From contig NC_044978.1 of the NCBI RefSeq assembly GCF_008728515.1, positions 143,143,787 to 143,207,786 of the forward strand: 64,000 nt of DNA. The letters are read 5' to 3'. Below are positions 1-10,914 of this stretch, piece by piece. This DNA is from Papio anubis. Its lineage: Eukaryota > Chordata > Mammalia > Primates > Cercopithecidae. The position numbers were made by a program, and so were the translations under genes. The notes beneath the pieces are model-generated. The model made no database searches, had not been told where the DNA came from, and saw nothing but the letters and a program-made list of their open reading frames with translations. Position 1 is the stretch's first letter. Every line of letters begins with the position of its first letter.

Positions 1-798
1 GATGCATCTTTTCCAGATAGAACGCACTTGACAACCCCAGCTTCGGGCCTCTCTGGGGACGATGGCTGCAATATTTTGTAACTGAGCAATACCCTTTGAT
101 TACATTGCACATATTTATATGTGAATTTTTAAGAGTAAATTATTCCAAGTAATTGCCAAGAATGAGAAGAGTTATTTTCTAATGTTTAGTAAATAAATCT
201 GGCTGCCAATAGATAGGCAAGTCCAAACGCTGAAACGGCAATTGTCATGCTCTCCTATTGAATTATTCTGGTGGTTATAAAACAAAACTCATTTGCTCAA
301 TTTAACAAACATGAACTTGGCAGAAAATAGAGCACACATTCGAAAGGTTTGCAAGAAGATAGTTTCATGAAGAGAGTATTTACAAACATGTTTGCACAAG
401 GATAAGAGAAATAATAAGGAATGATAAAGTACACTGGGACTAGCAAGAGCAAGGGACAGTTACTTCCCCTAGACCTGAAGGGGTAAATGGGGGAACAATG
501 TTACCAGAGCTCAGCAGGAAACAGGGCTATGAAAAAAGAGTCAACCACGGGTCTGTGGCTGTGGCTGGCACAGAAGGAGTCAGAAAAATGAAATTCCACA
601 TCTGACTTTCTACTAGATTCTCAATCTTCAATCAGTCTAAACACAACTGGAAGCCAAAAGGCAAATGAACACAGGTGATGCAGCCCATAGATCGCTCTGC
701 AGGGGCCCAAATTTGGACATCAATGAGCAGCAAATGAACTTGGAGGGGGAAACAGAAAAGTGTGGTAGTCATTTGTTTTCTCTCGGATTCTCAGGCTG
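1..798. other. Intergenic, no gene seen
   Basis: No open frame of note and no young repeat is present. The part from about 640 to 780 has the feel of an old interspersed repeat, but I could not name a family. Nothing here looks like an exon or promoter. Confidence 0.5.
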
Positions 799-1040
799 CT
801 GATAGATAAGCAAAAGTCATTGACTAGGTCTTCCCAGTAAAGCTCTTTAGGGGTGTTACTCAGCAGGCAGGTGCATGCCTTCCCAATCTTTTAATTTCTT
901 GCTGAATTATAGATGTAATGGCTGGCTTTGCAGCCACTGTTTTTCAATCATGAGTTAATCTTAAGCTAGAAGCTACTAGCTAACAATGTCAAAACAAATA
1001 AAAAGTATAAACTTTGAATACTGTCGATACCATGAGGCCA
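799..1040 (+). repeat. Duplicated 242-bp block, copy A
   Basis: This block recurs in the same orientation at 8345-8590. By eye the two copies agree at roughly nine bases in ten. Both contain 'cttcccagtaaagctc', the 'gctagaagctactagct' stretch and end at 'gaggcca'; flanking similarity stops abruptly there. The core resembles an ancient interspersed repeat ('atggctgg..gcagcca'), but two independent ancient insertions would differ far more than these do. A later local duplication is the better reading. Confidence 0.75.
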
Positions 1041-1179
1041 TGATATCCTTGATCTGATATTAACTCAAGGAACTGCATTTTCCAAACTTTCTTGCTATCT
1101 TCCTACTATCCATGTCTCTTTCTTAAGAATAAGTATGCAGAGATGGAAGGATTAAAGAAAATGAAGTCACGCTGTCTTC

Positions 1180-1545
1180 CCCCATCTCTCTCTGCCTCAG
1201 ACATTACATCTGGCAGTGACTGTGTGTCCTCTATGGCCAGCTATCACTGGGCAGTCCTTTTCCCCACACCTCTAACTCCCACACTGTAGGGAAAATCAGG
1301 ACAGGGCAGGAATTCCATTTCAGTTTCAACTACAATTCCAGAATTTAGGGATGAGGCACTGCTACCTCCTATGTCCCCCCAGCCTAGGGATGGTAGCATC
1401 TTCATGCTGTTTCTACTGCTCAGGTTGTTTCATATTTGCCTGTGTAGATTCTCAGGTCATCCATCACCTGCATATCCAACTACCAGTATTAAATTTCCTC
1501 TATTTGCAATACCAGGAGTCATTTCTGCTTCTGATAGAACTCTGA
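1180..1545 (+). repeat. Possible ancient LTR-like repeat
   Basis: The 'cctagggatggtagc' stretch near 1382, followed by a region ending in 'gatagaactctgata', resembles the 3' part of an old mammalian repeat, perhaps LTR-derived. Short open frames here (1092-1289, 1351-1545) have no recognisable homology. The family is not identified, and this could be unique sequence. Confidence 0.25.
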
Positions 1546-1796
1546 TAAAATTCTGGGTTAATTTGTAATTGAAAGATATTTTCATAGACATACACTTTTA
1601 CTTCCTAAGTAATTTAGCAAGTTGAAAGCATTATCTGACATCACCAAACACAATATAGGAAATAACAATATTGTACTATATTTTCTCAGGCTAATGAGAA
1701 AGGAATAAAGACAAAATTTAATAAAACTTCAACTATTTATGTCACCTATAAATGAAGTTATAAGCTTATGATAAGGAGCTATGAAGAAAACTTAAG

Positions 1797-2340
1797 GGGG
1801 GGCGGAGCAAGATGGCCGAATAGGAACAGCTCCAGTCTCCAACTCCCAGTGGCGGTGACACAGAGAACCCGGTGATTTCTGCATTCCAGCTGAGGTGCTA
1901 GGTTCATCTCACTGGGAGTGCGGACCGATCCAGTGCTGGTCAGCTTCTGCTGCAGCCGACCAGCGAGAGCTGAAGCAGAGTATGCAGCCTCACCTGGGAA
2001 GCGCCAGAGGAAGGGAATCCCTTTTCTAGCCAGGGCAGACACACACAACACCTGGAAAATCCCGGGTAACTTCCACCCCAATGTGCGCTTTAAAAGCAAA
2101 CAGGCACCTGGGAGATCATATCCCACACCTGGCCAGGAGGATCGCAGACCTCCCTCATTGCTAGCCTGGCAGTCTGTGATCTGCCAAGGCAGCGAGGCTG
2201 GGGGAGGGCGCCCATGCATTGCTGAGGCTTAAAGTAGATAACAAAGCTGGGAGCTCCAGCTGGGGTGGAACTCACAGCAGCTCAAGAAATTTCCTACCTG
2301 TCTCTGTGGGCCTCACCTCTGGGGACAGGGGCACAGCCAC

Positions 2341-2371
<31 letters not shown>

Positions 2372-2806
2372 AAAGCAGCCAGAAACCTCTTGAACCTGCT
2401 TGACTCTGTCTGACAGCACAGAGAGCAGTGGATCTCCCAACACGGAGGTTGAGATCACAGAGAGGACAGACTGCCTGCTCAAGTGGGTCCCCTGACCTAG
2501 TGCCTAACTAGGGCTGTCCCAGGACGATCCTGACACCCACACCTCACGGGTGGGGAGTACACCCTGAGAGGAAGCTTCCAAAGCAAGAATCAGACAGCTA
2601 CACTCGCTGTTCAAGTATTCTATCTTCTGCAGCTGCTGCACAACCTTGAAACAAACAGGGTCTGAGTGGACCTCAAGCAATCTCCAACAGACCTACAGTT
2701 GGGGTCCTGACTGTTAGAAGGAAGCTTATCAACAGGAAGGACACCTACCTCATGCATCAAGTACATCACCATCATCAAAAGACCAGAAGTGAATAAAACC
2801 ACAAAG
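1797..2806 (+). promoter_or_regulatory. L1 5' UTR with internal promoter region, first L1
   Basis: L1 elements carry an internal RNA polymerase II promoter in the 5' UTR. The YY1-type motif 'aagatggcc' is intact at 1809-1817, close to the element start as expected. The region is about 1 kb. It contains a CAA expansion at 2341-2370 not found at the matching site of the second L1. Activity cannot be judged from sequence, and many CpGs have been lost. Confidence 0.7.
2341..2370 (+). repeat. (CAA)n microsatellite inside L1 5' UTR
   Basis: About nine CAA units ending in an A run. The second L1 has only 'aaacaaaaagcagcag' at the matching place (9365-9380), so this is a local expansion. It generates spurious glutamine-run and leucine-run open frames on the two strands. 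Confidence 0.85.
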
Positions 2807-3733
2807 ATGGGGAAAAGCAGGGCCAGAAAAGCTGGAAATTCAAAAATAGAGCACATCTCCCCAACAAAAGGGAGCGCTCACTCGCCAACAACTCAGATCA
2901 AAACTGGAGGTAACGACGAGATGAGAGAAAGAAGGAAGCTTCAGTCCATCAAATTTCCTCAGAGCTAAAGGAGTGCGATGCCAAGCATAAGAAACTAAAA
3001 TCTTGTGAAAAAAGTGGAAGAATTGGCGGCTAGAGTAATTAATGCAGAGGTCATAAGCAGGAAATAAGAAAGAGATGAAAACCATGACACGAGAAATACG
3101 TGAAACAAATGCACAAACCAGTAACCGACGATCAACTGGAAAGAGTATGGCTGATTGAGGATCAAATGAATGAAATGAAGCGAGAAGAGAAATAAAGAAA
3201 AAGAAAAATGAACAAAGCCACCACAGAAGTATGGGGATTATGTAAAAGACCAAATCTACGTCTGATTAGAGGGTGCCTATAAGTGAGGGAAAATGGAACA
3301 AGTTGGAAAACACTCTTCAGGATATCACATCAGGAAACTGGCAAAGCGGGCAGGCCAACATTAAATCAGGAAATACAGAGAGCATACAAAGATACTCCTC
3401 GAGAAGAGCAACTCAGGCCTGTAATTGCCAGATTCCTGAAGTTGGAAATGAGGAAAAAATCTTAAAGGGCAGCCAAGGAGAAGATCGGGTTACACACAAA
3501 AGGGAAGCCCATCAGACTAACAGCAGATCTCTCGTAGAAACTCTCAAACCAGAAGAGAGTGGGAATATTCCAACATTCTTAAAAGAAAAATTTTAAACCC
3601 AGAATTTCATATCCAGCCAAACTAAGTTTCATCCAGTGAAGATAAAATCCTTTACAGACCTTTGGTGCATGCCTGGGCTGCACGAGAGGAAGCTTTCAGC
3701 GTGACAACAGCCAAAAAGCATGCCAAAATGTAA
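2807..3733 (+). pseudogene. L1 ORF1 remnant, first L1
   Basis: ORF1 of L1 encodes the RNA-binding, trimerising ORF1p that coats L1 RNA. The ATG at 2807 ('atggggaaaagc') and the expected terminal stop (3731-3733) can be placed by comparison with the second L1. Between them the frame is broken many times by small indels. Pieces such as the 'GRPTLNQEIQR' and 'YKDTPREEQLRP' stretches around 3340-3420 still match the C-terminal RNA-binding part in shifting frames. No ORF1p can be made. Confidence 0.9.
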
Positions 3734-3803
3734 GAGACCTGCATCTCGAGGCTAGGAAGAAACTGCATCAACTAGCGAGCAAAATAACCAGTTAATATAT
3801 CAT

Positions 3804-6800
3804 ATGGAGGATCAAGTTCACACATAACAATCATAACCTTAAATGTGGGCTAAATGCTCAATTAAAAAGACAGACTGGCAAACTGGATAAAGTCAAGACA
3901 TGTCATTCAGGAGACCCATCACCAGAGACTACATGGGCTCAAAATAAAGGGATGGAGAAGATTTTCAAAATGGAGAACAAAAAAGCAGGGGTTGCAAATA
4001 CTGAGTCTCTGATAAAAGGCAGACTTTAAACCATCAAAGAGATCAAAAGAGGAGACGAAGGCCATTACATAATGGTAAGGGATCAATTCAACAGGAAGAG
4101 CTAACTATCCTAAATATATGTACCCAATACAGAACTTGGATTCATAAAGCAAGTCCTTAGGACTTACAAAGAGATTGCCAGACTCCCATACAATAGCCAA
4201 TGGGAGACTTCCAGCACTCACTGTCAACATTAGACAGATCAACAGAGACAGAAAGTTAACAAGGATATCAGGAATTGGAAGACATCTCTGCAGCAAAACA
4301 GACCTAATAGATATCTAGAACTCTCCACCCCAAATCAGAATATACCTGCTTCTCAGCTTTTATGGCCTTTTCCCAAAATTGACCATATAGTGGGAGAGTA
4401 AAGCGCACTCCTCCAGCAAATGTACAAGAACAGAAATTACTATAACAAAGAGCTGTCTCTCAGACCTGGTGCAATCAAACTGAGAACAGGACTAGAAGCT
4501 CAATCAAAACTGCTCCAACTTCATGGAAGCCAGAACAACCTGCTCCTGAATGACTACTGGGTACATAGCGAAATAGAGAAGAAATAAAGATGTTCTTTGA
4601 AACCAATGAGAACAAAGTTACAACATGCAGAATCTCTAAGGACACATTTTAAAGCAGTGTGAGAGAATTTATAACTGAAATGCCACAAGAGAAAGCAGGA
4701 AAGATCTAAAATTGACACTCTAACATGATTAAAAGGAACTAAGAGAAGCAGGCAAACACCATTTAAAAAGCTAGCAGAGAAGGCAGAAATAGCTAAGATC
4801 AGAGCAGAACTAGGAGATAGAACACAAAAACCCTCCAAAATCAATGAATCCAGGAGTTGGTTTTGAAAGATCAACAAAAATTGACAGACCACTGTAAAGA
4901 CTAATAAAGAAGAAAAGAGAGAAGAATCAAATGAAGCGCCAATTAAAAATGATAAAGGGATATCACCACCGACCCCTGGAAATACAAACTACCATCAGAG
5001 AATACTATAAACACCTCTGCATGATAAACTGGAAAACCTAGAAGAAATGGATAATTTCTGGACACTACACTCTTCAAGACTAAACCAGGAAGAAGTTGAA
5101 TCCCTGAATAGACCAATGGCTGACTCTGAAATTGAGGCAATGGTGTGTAAAAGTCCAGGACCAGATGGATTCACAGCTGGTCACAGAGGTATAAGGAGGA
5201 GTTAGTACCATTCCTTCTATATTCAATCGTAGAAAAGGGAATCCTCCTAACTCATTTTATGGAGCCAACATCATCCTGATGCACCAAAGCCTGGCAGGGC
5301 AACCACAAAAAGAATTTTAGACCAATATCCCCTAGTGAACATCGATGCAAAAATCCTCAATAAAATACTGGCAAGCCGGATTCAACAACACGTAAGCTTA
5401 TCACACCATGATCAAGTGGGCTTCATCCCTGGGATGCAAAGCTACAGTTCAACATTCACCAAATCAATACAAAACATAATCCAGCATATAAAAGCAGAAC
5501 CAAAGACAAGAACCATGATTATCTCAATAGATGCAGAAAAGGCTTTTGACAAATTCAGCAGCCACTAAATACCAAAACGCTCAATAAATTCAGTGATGGA
5601 ACATTACCTCAAAATAATAAAGGCTATTTATGACAAACCCACACAGCCAATATCATACTGAATGGGCAAAACGGAAAAATTCCTTTGAAAACAGCACAAG
5701 ACAGGGATGCCTCTCTACCACTCCTATTCAACATGGTGTTGGAGAGTTCTGGCCAGAACGTCAGGCAAGAGAAAAGAAATCAAGGAATTCAGTTAGGAAA
5801 AGAAGAAGTCTGGAAATTGTCCTGTTTGCAGATGACATGATTGTATATTTAAGAAAACCTTGTTAAAATCTCATGCCAAAGCTGATAAAAGCAACTTCAA
5901 CCAAAAGTCTCAGGATACAAAATTAATGTGCAAAAATCACAAGCATTTGCTTATACACCAATAACAGACAAACAGAAATAGGTATGAATGAACTTCCATT
6001 CTGGTGCTTCAAAGGAATCAAATACCTAGGAATCCAACACAAAGGGATGTAAAGGACCTCCAAGGAGAACTACAAACCACTGCTCGTGAAATAAAAAGAG
6101 GACACAAAACAAATGGAAGAACATACCATGCTCATGGATAGGAAGAATCAATATCGTGAAAATGGCCATACTGCCCAAGGTAATTTATAAGATTCAATGC
6201 CATCCCCATCAAGCTACCAATGAGTTTCTTCTGCAAATTGGAAAAAGCCTGCTTTAAAGTTCATATGGAACAAAAAAAGGCCCGCATCTCCAGACAATCC
6301 CTAAAGTCAAAGAACAAAGCTGGGCATCCACTACCACCTGACTTCAAACTATACTGCAAGGCTACGGTAACCAAGCAGCATGCGTTGCCAAAGCAGAATG
6401 CTCGTCCAATGGAACAAGACAGAGTCCTCAGAAATATTCACCACATCTACAGCCATCTGATCTTTGACAAACCTAGGAAAAACAAGGAAATGAGAGGGAT
6501 TACATATTTAATAAATGGTGCTGAGAGAAAATTGGCTATGCGCTAGAGTGAAAGCTGTGAAACTGGATCCTTTCCTTACTCATATACGAAAGTGGTATTC
6601 TGGGTGGATTAGAGACTTGAAATGTTAGACCATACCATAAAAATCCTAGGAAAGGAAACCTAGGTAGCATTTCAGGACATAGGCATGAGCAAAGAACTTC
6701 ATGTCTAAAACACCAAAAACAGCGGCAGCCAAAGCTAAAAGTGACAAATGGGATCTAATTAAACTAAAGAGCTTCTGCACAGCAAAAGAAACTACTATCA

Positions 6801-7524
6801 GAGTGAACAGGCAGCCTACAGAATGGGAGAAAATTTTTGCAATCTACTCTGTAAACAAAGGGCTAATATCAGAACCATACAAGAACTCAAACAAATTTAC
6901 AAGAAAAACAAAAACAACCCCATCAAAAGTGGAGCAGGATGTAAACAGACATTTCTCAAAGGAGCATTCATACAGCCAACAGACATATGAAAAAATGCTC
7001 GTCATCACTGGCCATCAATGCAAATCAAAACCACAATGAGATGCCATCTCACACGGAACACAGAATGGCGATCATTCAAAGTCAGGAAACAACAGGTGCT
7101 GGGGGATGTGGAAATAGGAACACTTTTACACTGTTGGTGGGATTGTAACTAGTTCAACCATTATGGGAGAAACAGTATGGCGTTATAAGGATCTAGAACT
7201 AGATGTACCATATGACCAACCATCCATTACTGGGGGATATACCCAAAAGGATTATAAATCATGCTCCTTTATAAAGAACACATACACATGTGTTGTGCAG
7301 CACCTGTATTCGCAAGACTTGGAATCAACTGACCATCCATCAGTGACAAGATTGGATTAAGAAAATATGCTTTATATACACCATGGAATACTAGCCAGCC
7401 ATAAAAAGATGAGTTTAAAGTCCTTTGTAGGGACATGGATGCAGCTGGAAGCTCTGTCATTCTTAGCAAACTATCACAAGAACAACCAAACACCGCATGT
7501 TCTCACTCACTTGGGGTGAACTGA
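3804..7524 (+). pseudogene. L1 ORF2 remnant, first L1
   Basis: ORF2 of L1 encodes endonuclease, reverse transcriptase and a cysteine-rich C-terminus that carry out target-primed reverse transcription. The start ATG aligns at 3804, and the end aligns to the TGA at 7522-7524. The frame is in dozens of pieces. Recognisable ones are 'NIDAKILNKILASRIQQH' (5335-5568, reverse transcriptase), 'VLFADDMIVYL' (5630-5866, containing the catalytic FADD motif) and 'MSKTPKTAAAKAKSDKWD' (6701-7039). The longest single frame is about 110 residues against about 1,275 in an intact ORF2. Confidence 0.92.
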
Positions 7525-7761
7525 ACAATGAGATCACTGGGGCTCAGGGAAGGGAACATCACACACCAGAGGCCTATCATGGGAGGGGGAGGAGAGGGAT
7601 TGCATTGGGAGTTATACCTGATATAAATGACGAGTTGATGGGTGGGTGCAGCAGACCAGCATGGCACAGTATACATATGTAGTAAAACCTGCGTTATGCA
7701 TGTACCCACCACAGCAAAAGTACTATAATAATAATAAATAAAATTAAAAAAAAACTTTAAG

Positions 7762-8344
7762 AATAATAGTTCAAATAGATGAAAATGGTGGGAAAATTGA
7801 GTCATTTTGTGGCATAAATGGCAGTAGATGCCTAAAAATATTAAAGAAATCTAACACTTTGCAGTCACTGTCATATTCATATTTTAAACAGGTATATTGT
7901 TCAGAGTCTACTTTTCTCATGTCAGACTTTCATCATATATGGGAATTAGATATAGTGGTAGATGATCAACAAAATACAGCATTAGGCAGCAAAGAGAACT
8001 GATGACCCGTTACCAGGTTAATAATGCAGTCTTTGCAGTCCTTCATGTCCTCATAAAGGTATTTTGAAATATGGAGAGAATAAAAAATATATTTCAATAC
8101 TGGAATTTTTAATATATAAAATGAGAGAAACTGGAATGGATGTAGAAAATTATAAATTTTTTTATAATTTGTAATTGTATGTATACTCCTATCAAATATA
8201 TATAACTTTATAGAAAATAATAACAATTATAAAGTTATAAGCATATATATTTGGATATATGCTTATCAAATATATGCAAAATTTTATAGATTCACTTGTC
8301 AAAAAATGATATCCTCAAGATGCTCCTGAAAACAAGGATGGCTA
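7762..8344. other. AT-rich intergenic spacer between the two L1s
   Basis: No gene seen. From about 8130 to 8290 the sequence is very AT-rich with imperfect palindromic stretches ('atatatttggatatatgc'). The antisense frame at 7966-8226 is AT-driven and has no homology I recognise. Confidence 0.6.
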
Positions 8345-8590
8345 CTGATAGATAAACAGAAGTCATTGAGTGGGACTTCCCAGTAAAGCTCTTTTGGGAT
8401 ATTACTCAGTAGGCAGGTGCATTTTGCCTTCCCAATCTTTTTAATTTCTTACTGAATTATAGATATGATGGCTGGCTGTGCAGCCATTGCTTTTCAACCA
8501 TGAGTTAATCTTAAGCTAGAAGCTACTAGCTAATAATGTCAAAGCAAATAAAAAGTATAAACTTTTAATATTGTCGATACCACGAGGCCA
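8345..8590 (+). repeat. Duplicated 242-bp block, copy B
   Basis: Direct-orientation partner of 799-1040. Small differences include 'gcattttgcc' for 'gcatgcc' and 'taataatgtc' for 'taacaatgtc'. It lies about 200 bp upstream of the second L1, whereas copy A lies about 750 bp upstream of the first. The L1s have different TSDs, so they are separate insertions and not one duplicated unit. Confidence 0.75.
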
Positions 8591-8794
8591 CAATAGCAGC
8601 CATCGAAAACTGAAATTTGGACTTAATTACATGAGAGGAAATAAATCTCTGTTCTATTTAAATTAATAATATTCAAGCTTATTGTTCATATAGATAAATA
8701 CAATTACTAGTTGATATTAGCCACTTTTATCTCCAGATAATCATCAGAAAATTATGAGACTTGTTTTAAACTCTACTCACAAAGGTAGAGAGGA

Positions 8795-9827
8795 GATCCT
8801 GAGCAAGATGGTCGAATAGGAACAGCTCCAGCCTCCAGCTCCCAGCATGAGCAACACAGAAGACAGGTGATTTCTGCATTTTCAAATGAGGTACTGAGTT
8901 CATCTCACTGGGGAGTGCTGGACAATCAGTGCTGGGCAGCTGGTGCAGCCTGACCAGTGAGAGCTGAAGCAGGGCAAGGCATCACCTCACCTGGGGAGTG
9001 CAAGGGGAAAGGGAATCCCTTTTCCCAGCCAAAGGAAACTGAGACACACAACACCTGGAAAATCGGTTAATTCCCACCCTAATACTGTGCTTTACCAAGG
9101 GTCTTAGAAAATGGCACACCAGGAGACTATATCCCACACCTGGCCCAAAGGGCCCCATGCCCACGGAGCCTCCCTCATTGCTAGCACAGCAGTCTGAGAT
9201 CTAACTGCAAGGTGGCAGCGAGGCTAGGGGAGGGGAGCCCACCATTGCTGAGGTTTAAGTAGGTAAACAAACCAGCCAGGAAGCTCAAACTGGGTGGAGC
9301 CCATGGCAGTTCAAGGAGTCCTGCCTGCCTCTGTAGACTCCACCTCTGGAGACACAGCATAGCCAAACAAAAAGCAGCAGAAACCTCTGCAGATGTAAAT
9401 GACCCTGTCTGACACCTTTGAAGAGAGCAGTGGGTCTCCCAGCATGGAGGTTGAGATCTGAGAACGGACAGACTGCATGCTTACGTGGGACCCTGACCCT
9501 TGAGTAACCTAACTGGGAGGCATGTCCCACTAGGTGCAGACCGACACCTCACACCTCACACAGCTGGGCACACCTCTGAAACAAAATTTCTAGAGCAAAA
9601 ATCAGACAGCAACACTTGATGTTCAGCAATATTCTATCTTCTGCAGCCTCTGCTGCTGATACCCAGGAAAACCGTGTCTGGAATGGACCTCAATCAAAAT
9701 CCAACAGACCTGAAGCTGAGAGTCCTGACTGTTAGAAGGAAAACTAACAAACAGAAAGGACACCCACACCAAAACCCCATCAGAACGTCACCATCATCAA
9801 AGACCAAAGGCAGATAAAACCACAAAG
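8795..9827 (+). promoter_or_regulatory. L1 5' UTR with internal promoter region, second L1
   Basis: The L1 internal promoter region, about 1.03 kb. The YY1 core 'aagatgg' is at 8805-8811, but the next base differs from the first L1 ('aagatggtc' against 'aagatggcc'). Many CpG positions have decayed. Several short antisense frames fall here and are not genes. Confidence 0.7.
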
Positions 9828-10850
9828 ATAGGGAAAAAGCAGGGCAGAAAAGCTGGAAATTCAAAAAATCAGAGTGCATCCACCCTTCAAAGGAACACAG
9901 CTCATCACGAGCAATGGATCAAAGCTGGACAGAGAATGACTTTGACGAGTTGAGAGAAGAAGGCTTCAGTCAATTAAACTTCTCAGAGCTAAAGGAGGAA
10001 CTATGTACCCAGTGCAAAGAAACTAAAAATCTTGAAAAAAGAATGGAAGAATGGATAACTAGAATAATCAATGCAGAGAAGGCCATAAACGAAACGACAG
10101 AGATAAAAAACAGGACATGAGAACTACGTGACAAATGCACAAGCTTCAGTAACCGACTTGATCAACTGGAAGAAAGAAGATAAATGATTGAAGATCAAAT
10201 GAATGAAATGAAGTAAGAAGAGAAGTCTAGAGAAAAAAAAGGAAAAAGAATGAACAAAGCCTCCAGAAAATATGGGATTATGTGAAAAGGCCAAACCTAC
10301 GTCTGATTGGAGTGCCTGAAAGTGAGAGGGAAAATGGAACCAAGTTGGAAAACACTCTTCAGGATATCATCCAGGAGAACTTCCCCAACCTAGTAAGGCA
10401 GGCCAACATTCAAATTCAGGAAATACAGAGAATGCTACAAAGATACTCCTTGAGAAGAGCAACTCCAAGACACATAATTGTCAGATTCACCAAAATTGAA
10501 ATGAAGGAAAAACTCTTAAGGGCAGCCAGAGAGAAAGGTTGGAGAGAAAGGTTACCCACAAAGGGAAGCCCATCAGACTAACAGCAGATCTCTCGGCAGA
10601 AACTCTCCAAGCCAGAAGAAACTGGGGGCCAATATTCAACATTCTTAAAGAAAAGAATTTTCAACACAAAATTTCATATCCAACCAAACTAAATTTCATA
10701 AGTGAAGGAGAAATAAAATCCTTTACAGATAAGTAAATGCTTAGAGATTTTGTCACCACCAGGCATGCCCTACAAGAGATCCTGAAGGAAGCAATAAATA
10801 TGGAAAGGAACATCCGGTACCAGCCATTGCAAAAACATGCCAAAATATAA
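9828..10850 (+). pseudogene. L1 ORF1 remnant, second L1
   Basis: ORF1p is the RNA chaperone of L1 ribonucleoprotein particles. The start codon is lost: 'ata' at 9828-9830 stands where the first L1 has ATG. Downstream frames keep the N-terminal and coiled-coil part ('DQSWTENDFDELREEGF', 9914-10120) and the RNA-binding region ('RRATPRHIIVRFTKIEMKEK', within 10282-10581). Frameshifts separate these pieces. A premature stop (TAA at 10734-10736, C to T from a Gln codon) removes the C-terminus; the family stop is at 10848-10850. Expected protein length is about 338 residues. Confidence 0.93.
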
Positions 10851-10914
10851 AGACCAGACGATGCTAGGAAGAAATTGCATCAACTAGTGAGCAAAATAAC
10901 CAGCTAATATCACA

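Larger units (their letters stand above)
1797..7750 (+). mobile_element. Near-full-length L1 (L1PA-type), heavily damaged
   Basis: A LINE-1 non-LTR retrotransposon running from a 5' UTR start ('gcaagatggccgaatagg') through ORF1, ORF2 and a 3' UTR to an A-rich tail ('aataataataaataaaatt'). Imperfect TSDs flank it: 'aaaacttaag' at 1787-1796 and 'aaaactttaag' at 7751-7761. Length is about 5.95 kb, close to full size. Unlike the second L1 at 8795, this copy differs from the family pattern by very frequent 1-2 base gains and losses, every 15-40 bases in many stretches, which shatters both reading frames. It cannot be autonomous. The high ratio of indels to substitutions is unusual for natural decay and may reflect sequence error. 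Confidence 0.95.

Noticed and set aside
2294..2482. Leucine-run and glutamine-run frames around the CAA repeat
   Set aside because: Both are translations of a microsatellite inside the L1 5' UTR, with no conserved sequence outside it.
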